Below, one piece after another: positions 1-15,050 of a stretch of 64,000 nucleotides of DNA (within the stretch, counting starts at the first letter, position 1; each line of letters starts with the position of its first letter). The notes under the pieces were generated by a model. It had not been told where the DNA came from and made no database searches. It saw only the letters and a list, made by a program, of their open reading frames with translations. The position numbers were made by a program, and so were the translations under genes. This stretch comes from Pempheris klunzingeri (lineage: Eukaryota > Chordata > Actinopteri > Acropomatiformes > Pempheridae): positions 115,001 through 179,000 of the forward strand of contig NC_092013.1 in assembly GCF_042242105.1 (NCBI RefSeq), in the 5' to 3' direction.

Positions 1-386
1 ATCTGACAGGTTCAGATAAAACTACCAGGACACTGAGAGCCAAACCACCAAATAAAATCCAGACACAGCCTGGAGCCTTCATCCTACTCCTCCTCTCCCG
101 GGCCACATGGACCCCGTCCAGGACTCAGCAGGTGTAGAGTATCTGGGCGGAGCTACGGGAGAAACTGACTGCTGAGATCAGAGGGACGGAAACTTCTAGA
201 AGAAACAAGAACTCGTCAATAAAAAGTCACCCTTTGTTTTTTCAGAAACATGAATCAGTGAATAATAATAATCAAACTTTATTTATACAGCAGCGCTGAC
301 AGAAGGCAGAAAGGTCAAAGGTCAGCAACAAAAAGATGGTGCCAGAGAGAAACAGCAACATGTGAACAGAAGAAATACTGATGATG

Positions 387-390
<4 letters not shown>

Positions 391-464
<74 letters not shown>
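391..464 (+). repeat. (GT)n microsatellite abutting rbl1 acceptor
   Basis: About 37 uninterrupted GT dinucleotides run up to TTTTTTCAG at 465-472, so the polypyrimidine tract of the rbl1 exon starting at 473 is fused to a (TG)n run. Confidence 0.95.
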
Positions 465-467
<3 letters not shown>

Positions 468-472
468 TTCAG

Positions 473-815
473 GTGTACCACCTGGCCAGTGTGCGTCTGA
501 GGGACCTGTGTGTGAAGCTGGACGTCCCCCCCGAGCTCAGAGCGAAGATGTGGACGTGTTTTGAACACAGTCTGGTTCACTGCAGCGACCTGATGAGGGG
601 GCGACACCTGGACCAGGTGCTGCTGTGCAGCGTCTACATCATATCCAAGGTGGGGTGGCTGTCCACATCGACATCTCAATGAGGGGGGGCCCTGTGTCCC
701 ACAGTCCGCTAGATGACGCAATGTTTTTTTCTCCTGCAGATCAGCAGAGAGACTCACAGCTTCTATGACATCATGAAGTGTTACCGCAGCCAACCACAGG
801 CCAGCAGCCACGTGA

Positions 816-852
<37 letters not shown>

Positions 853-1480
853 AGACACACACACACACACTGAGACACACACACACACACACACACTGAG
901 ACACACACTGAGACACACGCACACACTGAGACACACATACTGAGACACACACACACACTGAGACACACTAGTGTCTAATGATGTATATATGTATGGTGTG
1001 TGTGTGCAGGTGTACCGCAGTGTGTTGCTGCGTGTGTGTCCCAGGGAGGGGTCCGAGGAGAACATGGAGGTGGATCCTGTTTCTGGAGGAGAATGTAAGA
1101 TCACGTGATCACACACACACGATGCAGGCTGTGGGGGTGGGACGCCGTCAGGGGTCAGGGTGAAGGTCTTCCTGGTGTGGCTACGGTGGCCTGGGGGGGG
1201 TCACACAGGGCTGATCAATCATCTGATCCATCGGTTAAACATATTGATCCGTGTGTGTCCATCAGCGGCAGAGAAAACCAATCAGGTCTCAGGGACGGGG
1301 AACTCTGACCAATCAGGGGAGGAGGAGCGTGGTGACCTCATCCAGTTCTACAACAGCGTCTTCGTCCTGAAGATGAAGAGCTTCGCCCTGCGGTACGCCG
1401 CCCACGACAACCGGGTATGACCTCGCCATGAGACGGTGGTGATGTCACCACAACCCCGAGACCAACCACTGAGTCACCTG

Positions 1481-1516
<36 letters not shown>

Positions 1517-2019
1517 GCGGACGCCCCCCCCATGTCTCCGTTCCCATCGGTACGGGCTCAGCCTCTCTCTCCTCGCCGTGTGTCTCAGAGACATTCGCTC
1601 TACGTCTCGCCGCATAAGACGCCGGCCGGTGGCCTCACACCCAACGCCTACACACACACCTACAGGATCAACAGCAGCCCGTCCAAGGCAGGACACACAC
1701 ACACACACACACACACACTCTGACACACACTGGTTAACTCTGGTTATTGGTTAGTGCTGGTTAATGGAGGAGGAGGTGTGTGTTAGCTGACCCCCACAGT
1801 AACACTGGTGCCCCCCCCATCCAGGAGCTGTCAGACATCAACCGGATGATCCGGCAGGGCAGCGTCAGCAGGAAGAGGGCCTTCACCATGGAGGCCGACG
1901 TCATGATGTCATCAGCCTGCGACTCCCCCAGCAAGAGGGCGTGTCCGGAGAACGGCAGCAGCCCCGACGTGCTGCTGAAGCGCCTGCAGGACGTGGTGTC
2001 GGAGCGCCAGAGTCACTGA
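473..2019 (+). CDS. rbl1: Retinoblastoma-like protein 1 (p107), C-terminal exons only
   Basis: Pocket protein that binds E2F4/5 and represses cell-cycle genes in the nucleus as part of the DREAM complex. The last six exons are visible: 473-649, 740-811, 1010-1094, 1266-1414, 1517-1687 and 1825-2019 (TGA 2017-2019). They join in frame. The first two cover the end of pocket domain B (VYHLASVRLRDLCVKL..., LLCSVYIISK, then SFYDIMKCYRSQP). Later exons hold the C-terminal region with SP-type CDK sites (DAPPMSPFP, LYVSPHK, SSPSK). The ending DINRMIRQG...VLLKRLQDVVSER is the p107 tail and favours RBL1 over RBL2, whose tail reads differently. The 5' part of the gene lies before the window. The fifth exon ends at a GC rather than GT donor (1688-1689). 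Three acceptors follow (TG)n tracts. The assignment is confident; splice sites were read by eye. Confidence 0.93.
817..969 (+). repeat. CA-rich compound microsatellite
   Basis: (AC)n blocks separated by TGAG punctuation, directly downstream of the rbl1 donor at 812. Confidence 0.9.
1688..1824 (+). other. rbl1: GC-AG intron in rbl1
   Basis: The exon ending in codons Ser-Pro-Ser-Lys stops at AAG followed by GCAGGA, with no GT in reach before CA repeat and a stop. The acceptor is CCATCCAG at 1824. Joining them keeps the frame and reproduces the family's SPSK-to-DIN junction, so this is read as a non-canonical GC donor. A sequencing error at one base is the alternative. Confidence 0.7.
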
Positions 2020-2398
2020 GGGGGGGGCTGGACAGCACCGGACCACACAGGGGGTGTGCTCTTCATCACTCTGAGCTGATGAAGAGCTGAGCCCCCCCCC
2101 AGAAATAAGGACGTTTTCACAGTTTTATTAAGTTTTACTTTAAACATTTAAAACAGCTCAGACACGAGTACAGATTCACTGCTCTGAGGGGGGGGGGGGC
2201 TCCCAAACACTGAGACACTATGAGCTCAGGCCTGGACAGACTCACTAGCCTAGCAACAGTAAGGCTAACAACAACCCATAATGCACCACTGTCACCTGTC
2301 ACTAACAGGTCGGGGTTACCAACAGGTGTTGGTAGGTGGCAGTTCATCTTTGGTCCCATCAGAATATTTTAGAAAAAGATTTCAAAGCCCTTTGAAAG

Positions 2399-2436
<38 letters not shown>

Positions 2437-2482
2437 TGTGTGAGTGTGTGAGTGTGTGAGTGTGAGTGTGAGTGTGAGTGTG

Positions 2483-2517
<35 letters not shown>

Positions 2518-2553
2518 GTGTGTGAGTCACTCGAAGGTTTTTTGTACAATAAA
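2020..2553 (+). other. rbl1: rbl1 3' UTR with poly(A) signal
   Basis: Non-coding DNA after the rbl1 stop. It contains a TG/TGAG microsatellite (about 2401-2525). A canonical AATAAA at 2548-2553 on the plus strand is followed by T/G-rich sequence, so it is a plausible cleavage signal for rbl1. No competing coding signal was seen. Confidence 0.6.
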
Positions 2554-4340
2554 ACTTGTTCTGAGCACCGAGTCGTCCTTCACTCTTCGTCTGTCTGTAG
2601 TCTTCCTCACAGCTTCACTGCTGACTCGGCACGCTCACCTGAAGCAAACCTGGTTATTCATCGTCAGTTGTCGGTCTTCGTCCTGTCTGATCTGTACCTA
2701 ATGAGTCCTGAGTCCGAGCACTCCGGCTCTGAAATACCAGTTTGAGTTTGGTGTGTCTGTCACAGGGATGTCACTTCCTGTCCTGAGGCCAGGTGGGACG
2801 CCAGAGCTCCGGTCGGCACTGAGCGCCTTGCTAATGAGGCATCTGCTGTGCTCAGAAGCATCCTGAGGGTTTAGGTGGAGTTCAGTGCTGAGCTGAGCTC
2901 CTTTCTCTGTATTTCTTCCTCCACGAGCGTCCTGATCAGCACCGATTTTAGTGCCGTGTGACCGAGCTGAAGTTGCTGGCCGTCATCAGGGGTCAGTGGG
3001 GCGGCTGTGATCCAGGTAACGACACAGAGGTTCACGATCAGGTGACCACGCCGCAGACTCTGAACCATCGGACGTGATGAAGATGACTCCGGTCAGACTG
3101 CAGCTTCCTCCTGTGGTCAGTGCAACATCAGCAACAGGACATCACCTTCACAGCAGCTCCAGCGCCCCCTGCAGGAGCCGTTCAGCAGCTCCACTCACAC
3201 AGGACCAGGAGGAATCCTGAGTCTCGCTGCTGTGGCAACACTCAGGGTTGAGATAGTCAGTGAGGTGTTTTTATCGCCACAGCGCCACCTGCAGTCTGAC
3301 TAAAGGTCTGCAGGGACTGTAGCTCCTGCTCGATCTGATCACACCCGGTAGGCCCCGCCCTGTGGTTGGTATCGCCGTATTTCCCGTGGTCCTGGTGCAT
3401 TTCCAGCCCAGTCTGGCAGACGGGCTCGTTGGGGACTCCTCTGGTGAAGGGTCTGGTCGAGTGACCCTGTTGCTGATCAGTCAGACTGTCCCGGGATCTG
3501 GGCCACGAAGACCAGTCGGTCTGAGGAGACCCGGGTCGTGGTTCAGTTGCTCTGTGACGTCTTCAGGTTCTTAAATGTGGTTCCAGTCGACCCTGGTGGC
3601 TGTCGTCCAGCAGTGAAGGTTTGTCCCTCCTGGGTCTCCGTCCAGTCGTCTGATGAGGAGCCGGATCCCTGAGAGCGCGGAGCGGCTCAGCGGTGACTGA
3701 ACTCTGAAGATGAAGAACTGGTGCTCCTCAGGCGGGTACAGGCGGGTGTGGGACACCTCCCGGGTCCTCACAGGATCAGTGATGTTACTGGTTAGTTTAT
3801 GAAGGTGTGAACCAGGTGACGTCTCCTCAGGTGTGCTCAGCATCTTCAGGTAGCTTTACATGCTCACACGTCAGTGTGAGGTCACAACACCTGGACTGGC
3901 GGGAAAACACAACAGCGGTCAGATGGGGTGGCCACGCCGAACACGCCTGATGACGTGTTGCCATGGCGATAACGTTTACAGAGTAAAATATTTGAAATAG
4001 TTATTGTTTTCAGAGCATCAAGGTGACATCATGCAGATCAGCTGTTCGAGTTTGAGGCCTGATCACGTGTTCACCGTATGTGACGTAACGTGACTGCCTT
4101 TGGACGACCCCCCCACCAATGGGAAGAAGGTTTGACTCCGAAATGTTCAAACACAATCAGTGAATTATTGATAACCCACAGACACACTGTTCGATCTATG
4201 ATCACTATTATTATTATTAATAAATCTATTGGCTGTATGTTGTGTTGTGTATTATTGTCACATTTATTCTTCCACAATAAACCTTTCATTGGTTCATGTC
4301 GTTGCCCCCCCTCCCCAACACACACACTCTCTCTCTCTCT
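2554..4340. other. Intergenic, no gene recognised
   Basis: Spacer between rbl1 and tmem74b. It holds only short open frames. The longest one on the minus strand (3843-3571, 90 codons) has no motif I recognise and no flanking splice sites that extend it. An AT-rich tract lies at 4195-4285. I cannot support a gene here. Confidence 0.5.
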
Positions 4341-4379
4341 TCCCACCCCCCTCTCCTCTGACTCCCCTCACGTGATCCA

Positions 4380-4449
4380 GCATCCTCCTCCGTGTCTCTC
4401 CGGATGTCCACACCGTCTGACTCCCTCCCGTTCGCGGCCTCAGCTCCAG
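4380..4449 (+). other. tmem74b: Probable 5' non-coding exon of tmem74b
   Basis: A GC-richer, CpG-containing stretch ends in CCAG followed by a strong donor GTAAGT (donor GT 4450-4451). No long frame passes through it, so it would be a 5' UTR exon. A matching acceptor TTTGCCTCTGTTTAG ends at 6556, 51 bases before the tmem74b start codon. The exon's 5' limit is unknown. This is inference from splice-site quality and position only. Confidence 0.4.
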
Positions 4450-4745
4450 GTAAGTCCCGCCGTCTCTCCTCTGCTGCTGCCGGGTTCAGGGCGGATGCTG
4501 CCTGCCTGGATGATTGCTTCACCCCGGTGTTTCCCTCCGGAGGCGTCGGCGCGGCTGCAGCGTTTCTGTCCGGATGAGACGATCCAGATCTGGTGGTCTG
4601 ATTCGGACTCTGGTGGTCTGATCCGGACTCTGGTGGTCTGATTCGGACTGTCCCCTCCGCTGTCGGTCGGTGTTATCAGCCGTCAGGTCGGTGATGTTAC
4701 CGTGTCAGTCGGTGATGCTCATCAGTGCAGCTCATCCTGATCTTA

Positions 4746-4752
<7 letters not shown>

Positions 4753-4802
<50 letters not shown>

Positions 4803-4980
4803 CAGACGGACTGAACCGGTCCAGGTTTTTATCGGTTTGGCGCATCACAAGGTCACGGTGCTGGGGGGGGAGTAAAAGGTGTTTATTACCGGGGGGGGTA
4901 ACGGAGGATGGTGTGGCAGGATGACTCTTAAGGGACAGGAGCTGGTCACCTGTCTGTCTCACCGATACCTGCCCTCCATG

Positions 4981-5011
<31 letters not shown>

Positions 5012-5040
5012 CGCGCGCGCGCGCTGCGTGCGTGTGCTGC
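4753..5040 (+). repeat. (CA)n and (GT)n/(GC)n microsatellites
   Basis: A (CA)n run at about 4753-4800 and a (GT)n tract merging into a GCGCGCGCGC block at about 4981-5025, inside the presumed first intron of tmem74b. The alternating purine-pyrimidine GC block is a potential Z-DNA former. Confidence 0.85.
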
Positions 5041-5097
5041 AGCAGGACTGTTGTTCATGTGGTCTGATGATGTTCACTACACATTCTGCTTTAATTT

Positions 5098-6048
5098 CAT
5101 GTGTGACTCAGTCTGTCTGTGGGCCGACTGTCTGTCTGTCTGTGGGCCGACTGTCTGTCTGTCTACGGGCCGACTGTCTGTCTGTCTGTGGGCCGACTGT
5201 CTGTCTGTCTACGGGCCGACAGTCAGTCTACGGACTGACTGTCTGTCTACGGGCTGTCTGTCTGTCTGTCTACGGGCCGACTGTCTGTCTGTCTACGGGC
5301 CGACTGTCTGTCTGTCTACGGGCTGTCTGTCTGTCAGTCTACGGGCCACCTGTCTGTCTGTCTACGGGCCGTCTGTCAGTCTACGGCCGTCTGTCTGTCT
5401 GTCTACGGGCCAACTGTCTGTCTGTCTACGGGCCGACTGTCTGCCTACGGGCCGACTGTCAGTCGGTCTATGGGCCGACTGTCTGTCTGTCTGTCTACGG
5501 GCCGACTGTCTGTCTGTCTACGGGCTGTCTGTCAGTCTACGGGCTGTCTGTCTACGGGCCAACTGTCTGTCTGTCTACGGACTGACTGTCTGTCTACGGG
5601 CCGACTGTCTGTCTGTCTACGGCTGTCTGTCAGTCTACGGGCTGTCTGTCTGTCTGTCTGTCTACGGACTGACTGTCTGTCTACGGGCCGACTGTCTGTC
5701 AGTCTACGGGCTGTCTGACTGTCTGTCTACGGGCCGACTGTCTGTCAGTCTACGGGCTGTCTGACTGTCTGTCTACGGGCCGACTGTCTGTCAGTCTACG
5801 GGCTGTCTGTCTGTCTGTCTACGGGCTGTCTGTCTGTCTGTCTGTCTACGGGCCGACAGTCAGGCTACGGACTGACTGTCTGTCTACGGGCCGACTGTCT
5901 GTCTGTCTACGGGCCGACTGTCAGTCGGTCTACGGGCCGACTGTCTGTCAGTCTACGGGCCGACTGTCTGTCTACGGACCGACTGTCTGTCTACGGGCCG
6001 ACTGTCTGTCAGTCTACGGACCGACAGTCAGTCTGTCTACGGACTGAC
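5098..6048 (+). repeat. CTGT/ACGGGCC tetranucleotide-minisatellite complex
   Basis: About 950 bases built from CTGT tetramers punctuated by TACGGGCCGACTG or TACGGGCTG. The spacing is irregular (roughly 20-30 bases). Two plus frames stay open across it only because the repeat lacks stops, so it is not annotated as coding. Confidence 0.95.
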
Positions 6049-6236
6049 TGCTAACCAGGGCTAAGGCTAGTGCTAACCAGGGCTAATTTTGTGCTAACCA
6101 GGGCTAAGGCTAGTGCTAACCAGGGCTAATTTTGTGCTAACCAGGGCTAATTTTGTGCTAACCAGGGCTAAGGCTAGTGCTAACCAGGGCTAATTTTGTG
6201 CTAACCAGGACTAAGGCTAGTGCTAACCAGGGCTAG
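6049..6236 (+). repeat. 21-bp minisatellite (GCTAACCAGGGCTAA...)
   Basis: About nine copies of a GCTAACCAGGGCTAA unit, alternating between GGCTAGT and TTTTGT endings. It adjoins the CTGT complex without a gap. Confidence 0.93.
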
Positions 6237-6607
6237 TGAATCACTGAGCTGTCTCTGTGGTCCCAGAGCTCTCTGCTAATTTGCCTGACACGTGCTCTTT
6301 CTTTACTCGTTGTTGGTGGGGAAGCTTTGCTTTGCGCTTGGTGCAGCACAGCTGAAGTGTGACTGCTGAGGATGCTGAAGGCAGCAGATGGTGAAACAGG
6401 TCACTCCTGATGTCCACTGTGTGTTTCCAGATAGTTCTTTCTACAGACCGATCCCGTTCACACCACCCAGGCCCCCGCTGGTCTGGAACTGAGCCTCGGG
6501 AGTGACCCACTGTGTGAATCTACTTCCTGTTTAACGATAACTTTGCCTCTGTTTAGTGAGGATGAGGAGCAGAGGGATGAAGACATGAACACATCCAGCA
6601 GACACAG

Positions 6608-9723
<3,116 letters not shown>

Positions 9724-9821
9724 AGTCCTTCATCTTCTCTCTGCCTTCATCACGGGGACGAGGACACAGACCACCGCGCTCTGACCACCACACACTCCTG
9801 ACCGGACCATGACCGACAGCG

Positions 9822-9870
<49 letters not shown>

Positions 9871-9878
9871 TGGGGGGG
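9822..9878 (+). repeat. (TG)n microsatellite in tmem74b 3' UTR
   Basis: About 22 TG repeats ending in a G-run, roughly 100 bases after the tmem74b stop codon. Confidence 0.9.
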
Positions 9879-10147
9879 GGCGACGACCAGCAAACAGGAA
9901 ACATGAGCTGCTGCAGAGACCCGTCAGACATCAGGACGGTCACCTGACAGGACGGGTGTGGGACGCCGGCTCTGATCACCTGATGGACAGAGGCAGCACA
10001 GAGATATTGGACTGTGGCGGACACTCACATGGACACACACACGCACACACACAGGGTGACCAGGTTAAAGCTGCAGTAACCAATTGTTTACGCTTTAATC
10101 TCTACAGTTTCTTCCTCTCTGCTTATCAAACCGAGTTTCCACCAAAG

Positions 10148-10997
10148 TGCTAACTGGAGCCAATGTTAGTGCGAACTGTGTTAGTGCTAACTGGAGCTAA
10201 TGTTAGTGCGAACTGTGTTAGTGCTAACTGGAGCCAATGTTAGTGCTAACTGGAGCCAATGTTAGTGCTAACTGGAGCTAATGTTAGTGCTAACTGGAGC
10301 TAATGTTAGTGCGAACTGGAGCCAATGTTAGTGCTAACTGGAGCCAATGTTAGTGCTAACTGGAGCCAATGTTAGTGCTAACTGGAGCTAATGTTAGTGC
10401 GAACTGTGTTAGTGCTAACTGGAGCCAATGTTAGTGCTAACTGGAGCCAATGTTAGTGCTAACTGGAGCTAATGTTAGTGCTAACTGGAGCTAATGTTAG
10501 TGCGAACTGGAGCCAATGTTAGTGCTAACTGGAGCCAATGTTAGTGCTAACTGGAGCCAATGTTAGTGCTAACTGGAGCCAATGTTAGTGCTAACTGTGT
10601 TAGTGCTAACTGGAGCCAATGTTAGTGCTAACTGGAGCCAATGTTAGTGCTAACTGGAGCCAATGTTAGTGCTAACTGGAGCTAATGTTAGTGCGAACTG
10701 TGTTAGTGCTAACTGGAGCTAATGTTAGTGCTAACTGGAGCCAATGTTAGTGCTAACTGTGTTAGTGCTAACTGGAGCCAATGTTAGTGCTAACTGGAGC
10801 CAATGTTAGTGCTAACTGGAGCTAACGTTAGTGCTAACTGTGTTAGTGCTAACTGGAGCTAATGTTAGTGCTAACTGTGTTAGTGCTAACTGGAGCTAAT
10901 GTTATTGCTAACTGGAGCTAATGCTAGTGCTAACTGGAGCTAATGTTAGTGCTAACTGTGTTAGTGCTAACTGGAGCTAATGCTAGTGCTAACTGAC
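10148..10997 (+). repeat. 22-bp minisatellite (GTTAGTGCTAACTGGAGCCAAT)
   Basis: Roughly 38 copies with small variants (GAGCTAAT, GCGAACTG, and a shortened TGTGTTAGTGCTAAC form). GTTAGTGCTAAC within each unit is itself a near-perfect palindrome. It sits between tmem74b and psmf1. Confidence 0.96.
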
Positions 10998-11114
10998 TTA
11001 ATAGACAGTAAAAATGATCTGTGACTTCAAAACCCCGTCACATTTCTGTGGACAGGATCTCTCCATTTATTAACCAGGCTTTAATTTAATGACATTATCA
11101 AAGGCAAACTCAGT

Positions 11115-11232
11115 GCAGACAGACAGGCCAACAGACAGGCCGGCAAGCAGACAGACAGACAGACAGGCTGATAGACAGGCCGGCAAGCAGACAGACAGAC
11201 TGACAGGCTGACAGACAGACAGACAGACTTAG
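11115..11232 (+). repeat. CAGACAGACAGGC simple repeat
   Basis: CAGA tetramers interspersed with GGCCGGCAAG and GGCTGATAG spacers, about 120 bases. Confidence 0.85.
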
Positions 11233-12145
11233 TGAGGTATCCATTAAGCTCAGGTAGAGGTGGGCAGCATGTTCACGATGCCATAAGGCATAAGGGGGAT
11301 GGCCGAGGGGTGGCGGTGACACACATTACCCAGCAAGCATTGCAGCAGCCTGATCTGACGGTGCTGGTCTCGACGCGCTCAGACCTCCTGTTACTCATCT
11401 GCACATCGATTGTTTTATCACCATGGAAACCAGATACAGGAGACAGATGGAGCCTGGTGTCATCGCAGGATGTCTCCACAGTTACGAGTCCCTGAACAGA
11501 AAAAAAGGAGTGTGTGGGAGAAAACTAGACCTGAACATGTGTGAAGTGACGGCGTGACCGTCGACAGTTTCCCCCCATGGAGTCATCTAAGACTGTCTAA
11601 GACTGACGTGCTCTCGTCAGTGAATCCATAATGGGTCACATGTCCGATATCTCATCACCAGGAAGTGCTGCCTTCACCAATCAGCTTCTTCTGCCGGCAT
11701 CACGTCAGAACCTCAGCGTCCCGCTGCAGCCGAACGTCTTGTGTGTGACAGCACTATGGAAAGGATCCCTACAGAGATATATCGCTCTCTGCAGACACAC
11801 CAGACTACATTCACAAAAACAGGAATTTTAGAGCCCAGGTTTAAAAATACTGCAGACTGAGAAACTATTAAATCAGGAGATCCATTAAATCCATCAAAAA
11901 TAATTTCAAACTTCCAAATGTGATGGCATCCTCTGAGTCTGACTACAGCCGGCAGTCTGAAGGAGAAGCTGGTTTTGAGTGGAATGAACCTTTAATGACT
12001 CTTTGTATTATGTTATTTATGTCATGTGAGGAAACGATATGCCTTAACGAGTGAACACAGACGCTGTAAACCATCTGTACACAGATATTATTATGCTCAT
12101 GTATTAAGGCCTGTATAGTGAGCCAGTTAGCCAAGGGTAATGTAG

Positions 12146-12179
<34 letters not shown>

Positions 12180-12338
12180 ACCTGCTGATCTCATGCCGTT
12201 TATTGAAATATTTACCACATTTGATTTGACAGGACAGATATACTGTAAATACTTAACGTAGACACGCTGGATGTAGACGACCAGCAAACGCGTTTGTAAC
12301 GTTAACGCTAACGCTCACAAATCAGATGATAACCTCAG

Positions 12339-12370
<32 letters not shown>

Positions 12371-12729
12371 CAGGAGCAGCTGAACAATCGTGCTTTAACT
12401 CTGAACCTTCACTGGATGACGAATGATAGGAATCTTTAGTGTTAAGGGGTTAGTCGACATTAGAGCTGCCAGAGAGGATTTATTTCATCATTTGAGCCAT
12501 AAAATGTCAGAAAATAGTAAAACCTTTCCCAAAGTTATTCTTTCAATTAATTCAACCACCAATTAATCCAACATGTATTCATACATACATATATATATCC
12601 CACTTTAAAGACTGGAGCCAGCGAGTTTTGGGCTTTTTTGCTTAAAAAATATCATAAGGAAACACACTATTGGAATAGTTGCATATTAACATCCTTTTGA
12701 ACGACTGATCAGACTAATTATCCTTCCTG
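11233..12729. other. Intergenic, repeats only
   Basis: No gene recognised. It holds a short copy of the dispersed inverted-repeat element core (about 11745-11835, matching GGAAAGGATCCCTACAGAG and CACACCAGACTACATTCAC), two (CA)n microsatellites (about 12148-12176 and 12342-12365) and AT-rich unique sequence. Confidence 0.5.
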
Positions 12730-13470
12730 CGTACAGACCAGTGGTAATGAGACAGTCCTCCCACTGGTCTGACTGGTGGTAACAGGACAGTCCCCCCCCC
12801 CACTGGTCAGACCGGTGGTAACAGGACAGTCCTCCCACTGGTCTGACCGGTGGTAACAGGACAGTCCCCCCACTGGTCAGACCGGTGGTAACAGGACAGT
12901 CCCCCCCCCCCACTGGTCAGACCGGTGGTAACAGGACAGTCCCCCCCCCCCACTGGTCAGACCGGTGGTAACAGGACAGTCCTCCCACTGGTCTGACTGG
13001 TGGTAACAGGACAGTCCTCCCACTGGTCTGACTGGTGGTAACAGGACAGTCCTCCCACTGGTCAGACCGGTGGTAACAGGACAGTCCCCCCACTGGTCAG
13101 ACCGGTGGTAACAGGACAGTCCCCCCCCCCACTGGTCAGACCGGTGGTAACAGGACAGTCCCCCCCCCCCACTGGTCAGACCGGTGGTAACAGGACAGTC
13201 CTCCCACTGGTCTGACTGGTGGTAACAGGACAGTCCTCCCACTGGTCAGACCGGTGGTAACAGGACAGTCCCCCCACTGGTCTGACCGGTGGTAACAGGA
13301 CAGTCCCCCCACTGGTCTGACCGGTGGTAACAGGACAGTCCCCCCACTGGTCAGACCGGTGGTAACAGGTCAGTCCCCCCCCCACTGGTCAGACCGGTGG
13401 TAACAGGACAGTCTCCCCCCCCCACTGGTCAGACCGGTGGTAACAGGACAGTCCCCCCACTGGTCTGACC
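12730..13470 (+). repeat. Minisatellite of ~33-39 bp with palindromic core, 20 copies
   Basis: Units read CACTGGTCAGACCGGTGGTAA followed by CAGGACAGTC and a C-run of variable length (5-11). I count 20 copies of the GGTAACAGG-type segment. CCACTGGTCAGACCGGTGG is close to its own reverse complement, and units switch between GGTCAGACC and GGTCTGACC. Length variation is mostly in the C-run. It opens reading frames on the minus strand that are not genes. Confidence 0.95.
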
Positions 13471-14735
13471 GGTCAATGCTGTGACCTTAAAGGCTGCTCT
13501 GTCGGGTTCGATCCCTGACTCTGCTGACATGCCCCAGAGGACAATAAAAGCATGTATTAGTGTTTTGTAGGAAAACACCGGTCCTGTGACGGTCAGAGCT
13601 GGGTTAATCAGACACCTGCTGCTCAATCACACCTGTCGCCGTGTGATCACACCTGGTTCGTCTTTGCTAGACCTGGAAGATCCTTTTGGTTTAACCACAA
13701 ACATCCGTTCTATCGCTCTCTGCACACACACCAGACTACATTCACTATAACAGGGATTTTAGCTCACAGGACACAGGAGTTGAGGTTCTGCACTGCCCCC
13801 CTCGGTTTGTGTTGTTGTGTGACAAAGTCACATGAACTTCGTGTTCTGAGGTAAAATTACTGTTGGCTTTGAGATATCTGACGCTGTCAGCAACGTCTGT
13901 GGAGACGATTCCTGTGAAGACGTGGTGCAGCTGGAAAGTGATGTCTGTGGACAGAGTAAGAGCCACTTGGTTCCCTGTAGCGTCCAATCCATTCACTCCC
14001 ATTAGAGCCAGGCGCCTCGCAACCAGGGCCGACAGAAAGAATGCTGTGATTTTGGGTGAACTGAGCCTTTAAACCAAAGTGTCTTTGATGAAAATCAGTC
14101 TTCTGTCTGTCAGATCAGCAACCAAGCGGAGCTGTGTGTCTGTTCGGTGTTTGAAAGTCAAGGCCGAACACGAGTGCCTCGGTCAAAGAGAATCAATCTT
14201 TATTCTGTCTGCGGCGCGATGACTCCGTTACCATGGAAACAGTCTATTTATATCAGGGGCCGTTGGTGGAGCAGGTCTCAGATGTCACGGAAAGTCCTTG
14301 TGAGGACACGGCAGAGGAGACTTTTATATATATATATATATATATATTTAAACAGGATGAAGGAAACGTACAAACCGTCTGTCTGGATGTTTTCCATGAA
14401 ACAAACCTTTAGTTCTGTTGAATTCCTGAATCTTTGGGTCTCTGAATTAAAGAGTTTGGTCTGAGCTGCTCTTTATGGAAAGAGTCTTGAAATAACGCTG
14501 TTATGAACTGGCGCTATATAAATAAAGACTGATTGATTGATTGATAGTTCAGACCCGAAGGGACAAAGAGCCGCTGTGACAGACAATAACTTTAAATTTC
14601 ATTTTAATTTGATGGGAAACATCAAAGTGATCATTATTATTGATGCATTTATAGTGTTACTGTTAGTGTTGTAATTTTTCCTTCTATGTCGGGAATAATC
14701 AGGCACAAATTCCCATGATGCTTTGGGTCATGTTA
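13471..14735. other. Intergenic with retroelement-like tail
   Basis: A core copy of the dispersed inverted-repeat family lies at about 13690-13790. An (AT)n run is at about 14325-14348. GCGCTATATAAATAAAGACTG followed by ATTGATTGATTG at 14512-14545 looks like the 3' tail of a teleost SINE/LINE. No coding gene seen. Confidence 0.45.
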
Positions 14736-14739
14736 ACAG

Positions 14740-14905
14740 AAAATTTAAGCAGCCCCCGTCTGCAGAGGACGAACCAGCAGACGGCAGATCCTGTCTGCAG
14801 AGGATGAACCCCTGTATGTTCAGACTATCAGTGGATCACTGAGAGACTGAAGGAAAGTTAAAAACAGACAGATTCTCTATGAGGTTCTGCAGTGATGGAG
14901 CGTCT
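14740..14905 (+). repeat. Dispersed repeat D, short copy
   Basis: GTCTGCAGAGGACGAACC appears about twice, followed by TTCAGACTATCAGTGGATCA, CTGAGAGACTGAAGGAA and GGTTCTGCAGTGATGGAGCG. The same ordered words recur at 45920-46490, where the first module is amplified, and in diverged form at 51385-51500. Confidence 0.8.
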
Positions 14906-15050
14906 TCTTTTCTAGGATTTATGGTCGTGGTTAGTGGCGGACATGGAGACGGTGTTTCCCTGGACAGCTGAAGTCACAGTGAATCTAAAACCACGAGCGC
15001 CGTGGCCCTTGTGGGTATAAATACATCAGTGCTCCAACTCACAACACAAC

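Noticed and set aside
3571-3843. 90-codon minus-strand ORF in the rbl1-tmem74b spacer
   Set aside because: No recognisable domain, no splice partners and no repeat family; too little to call a gene.
4985-5764. 259-codon ORF with CLSVYGPT repeats
   Set aside because: Read-through of the CTGT tetranucleotide complex; no gene evidence.
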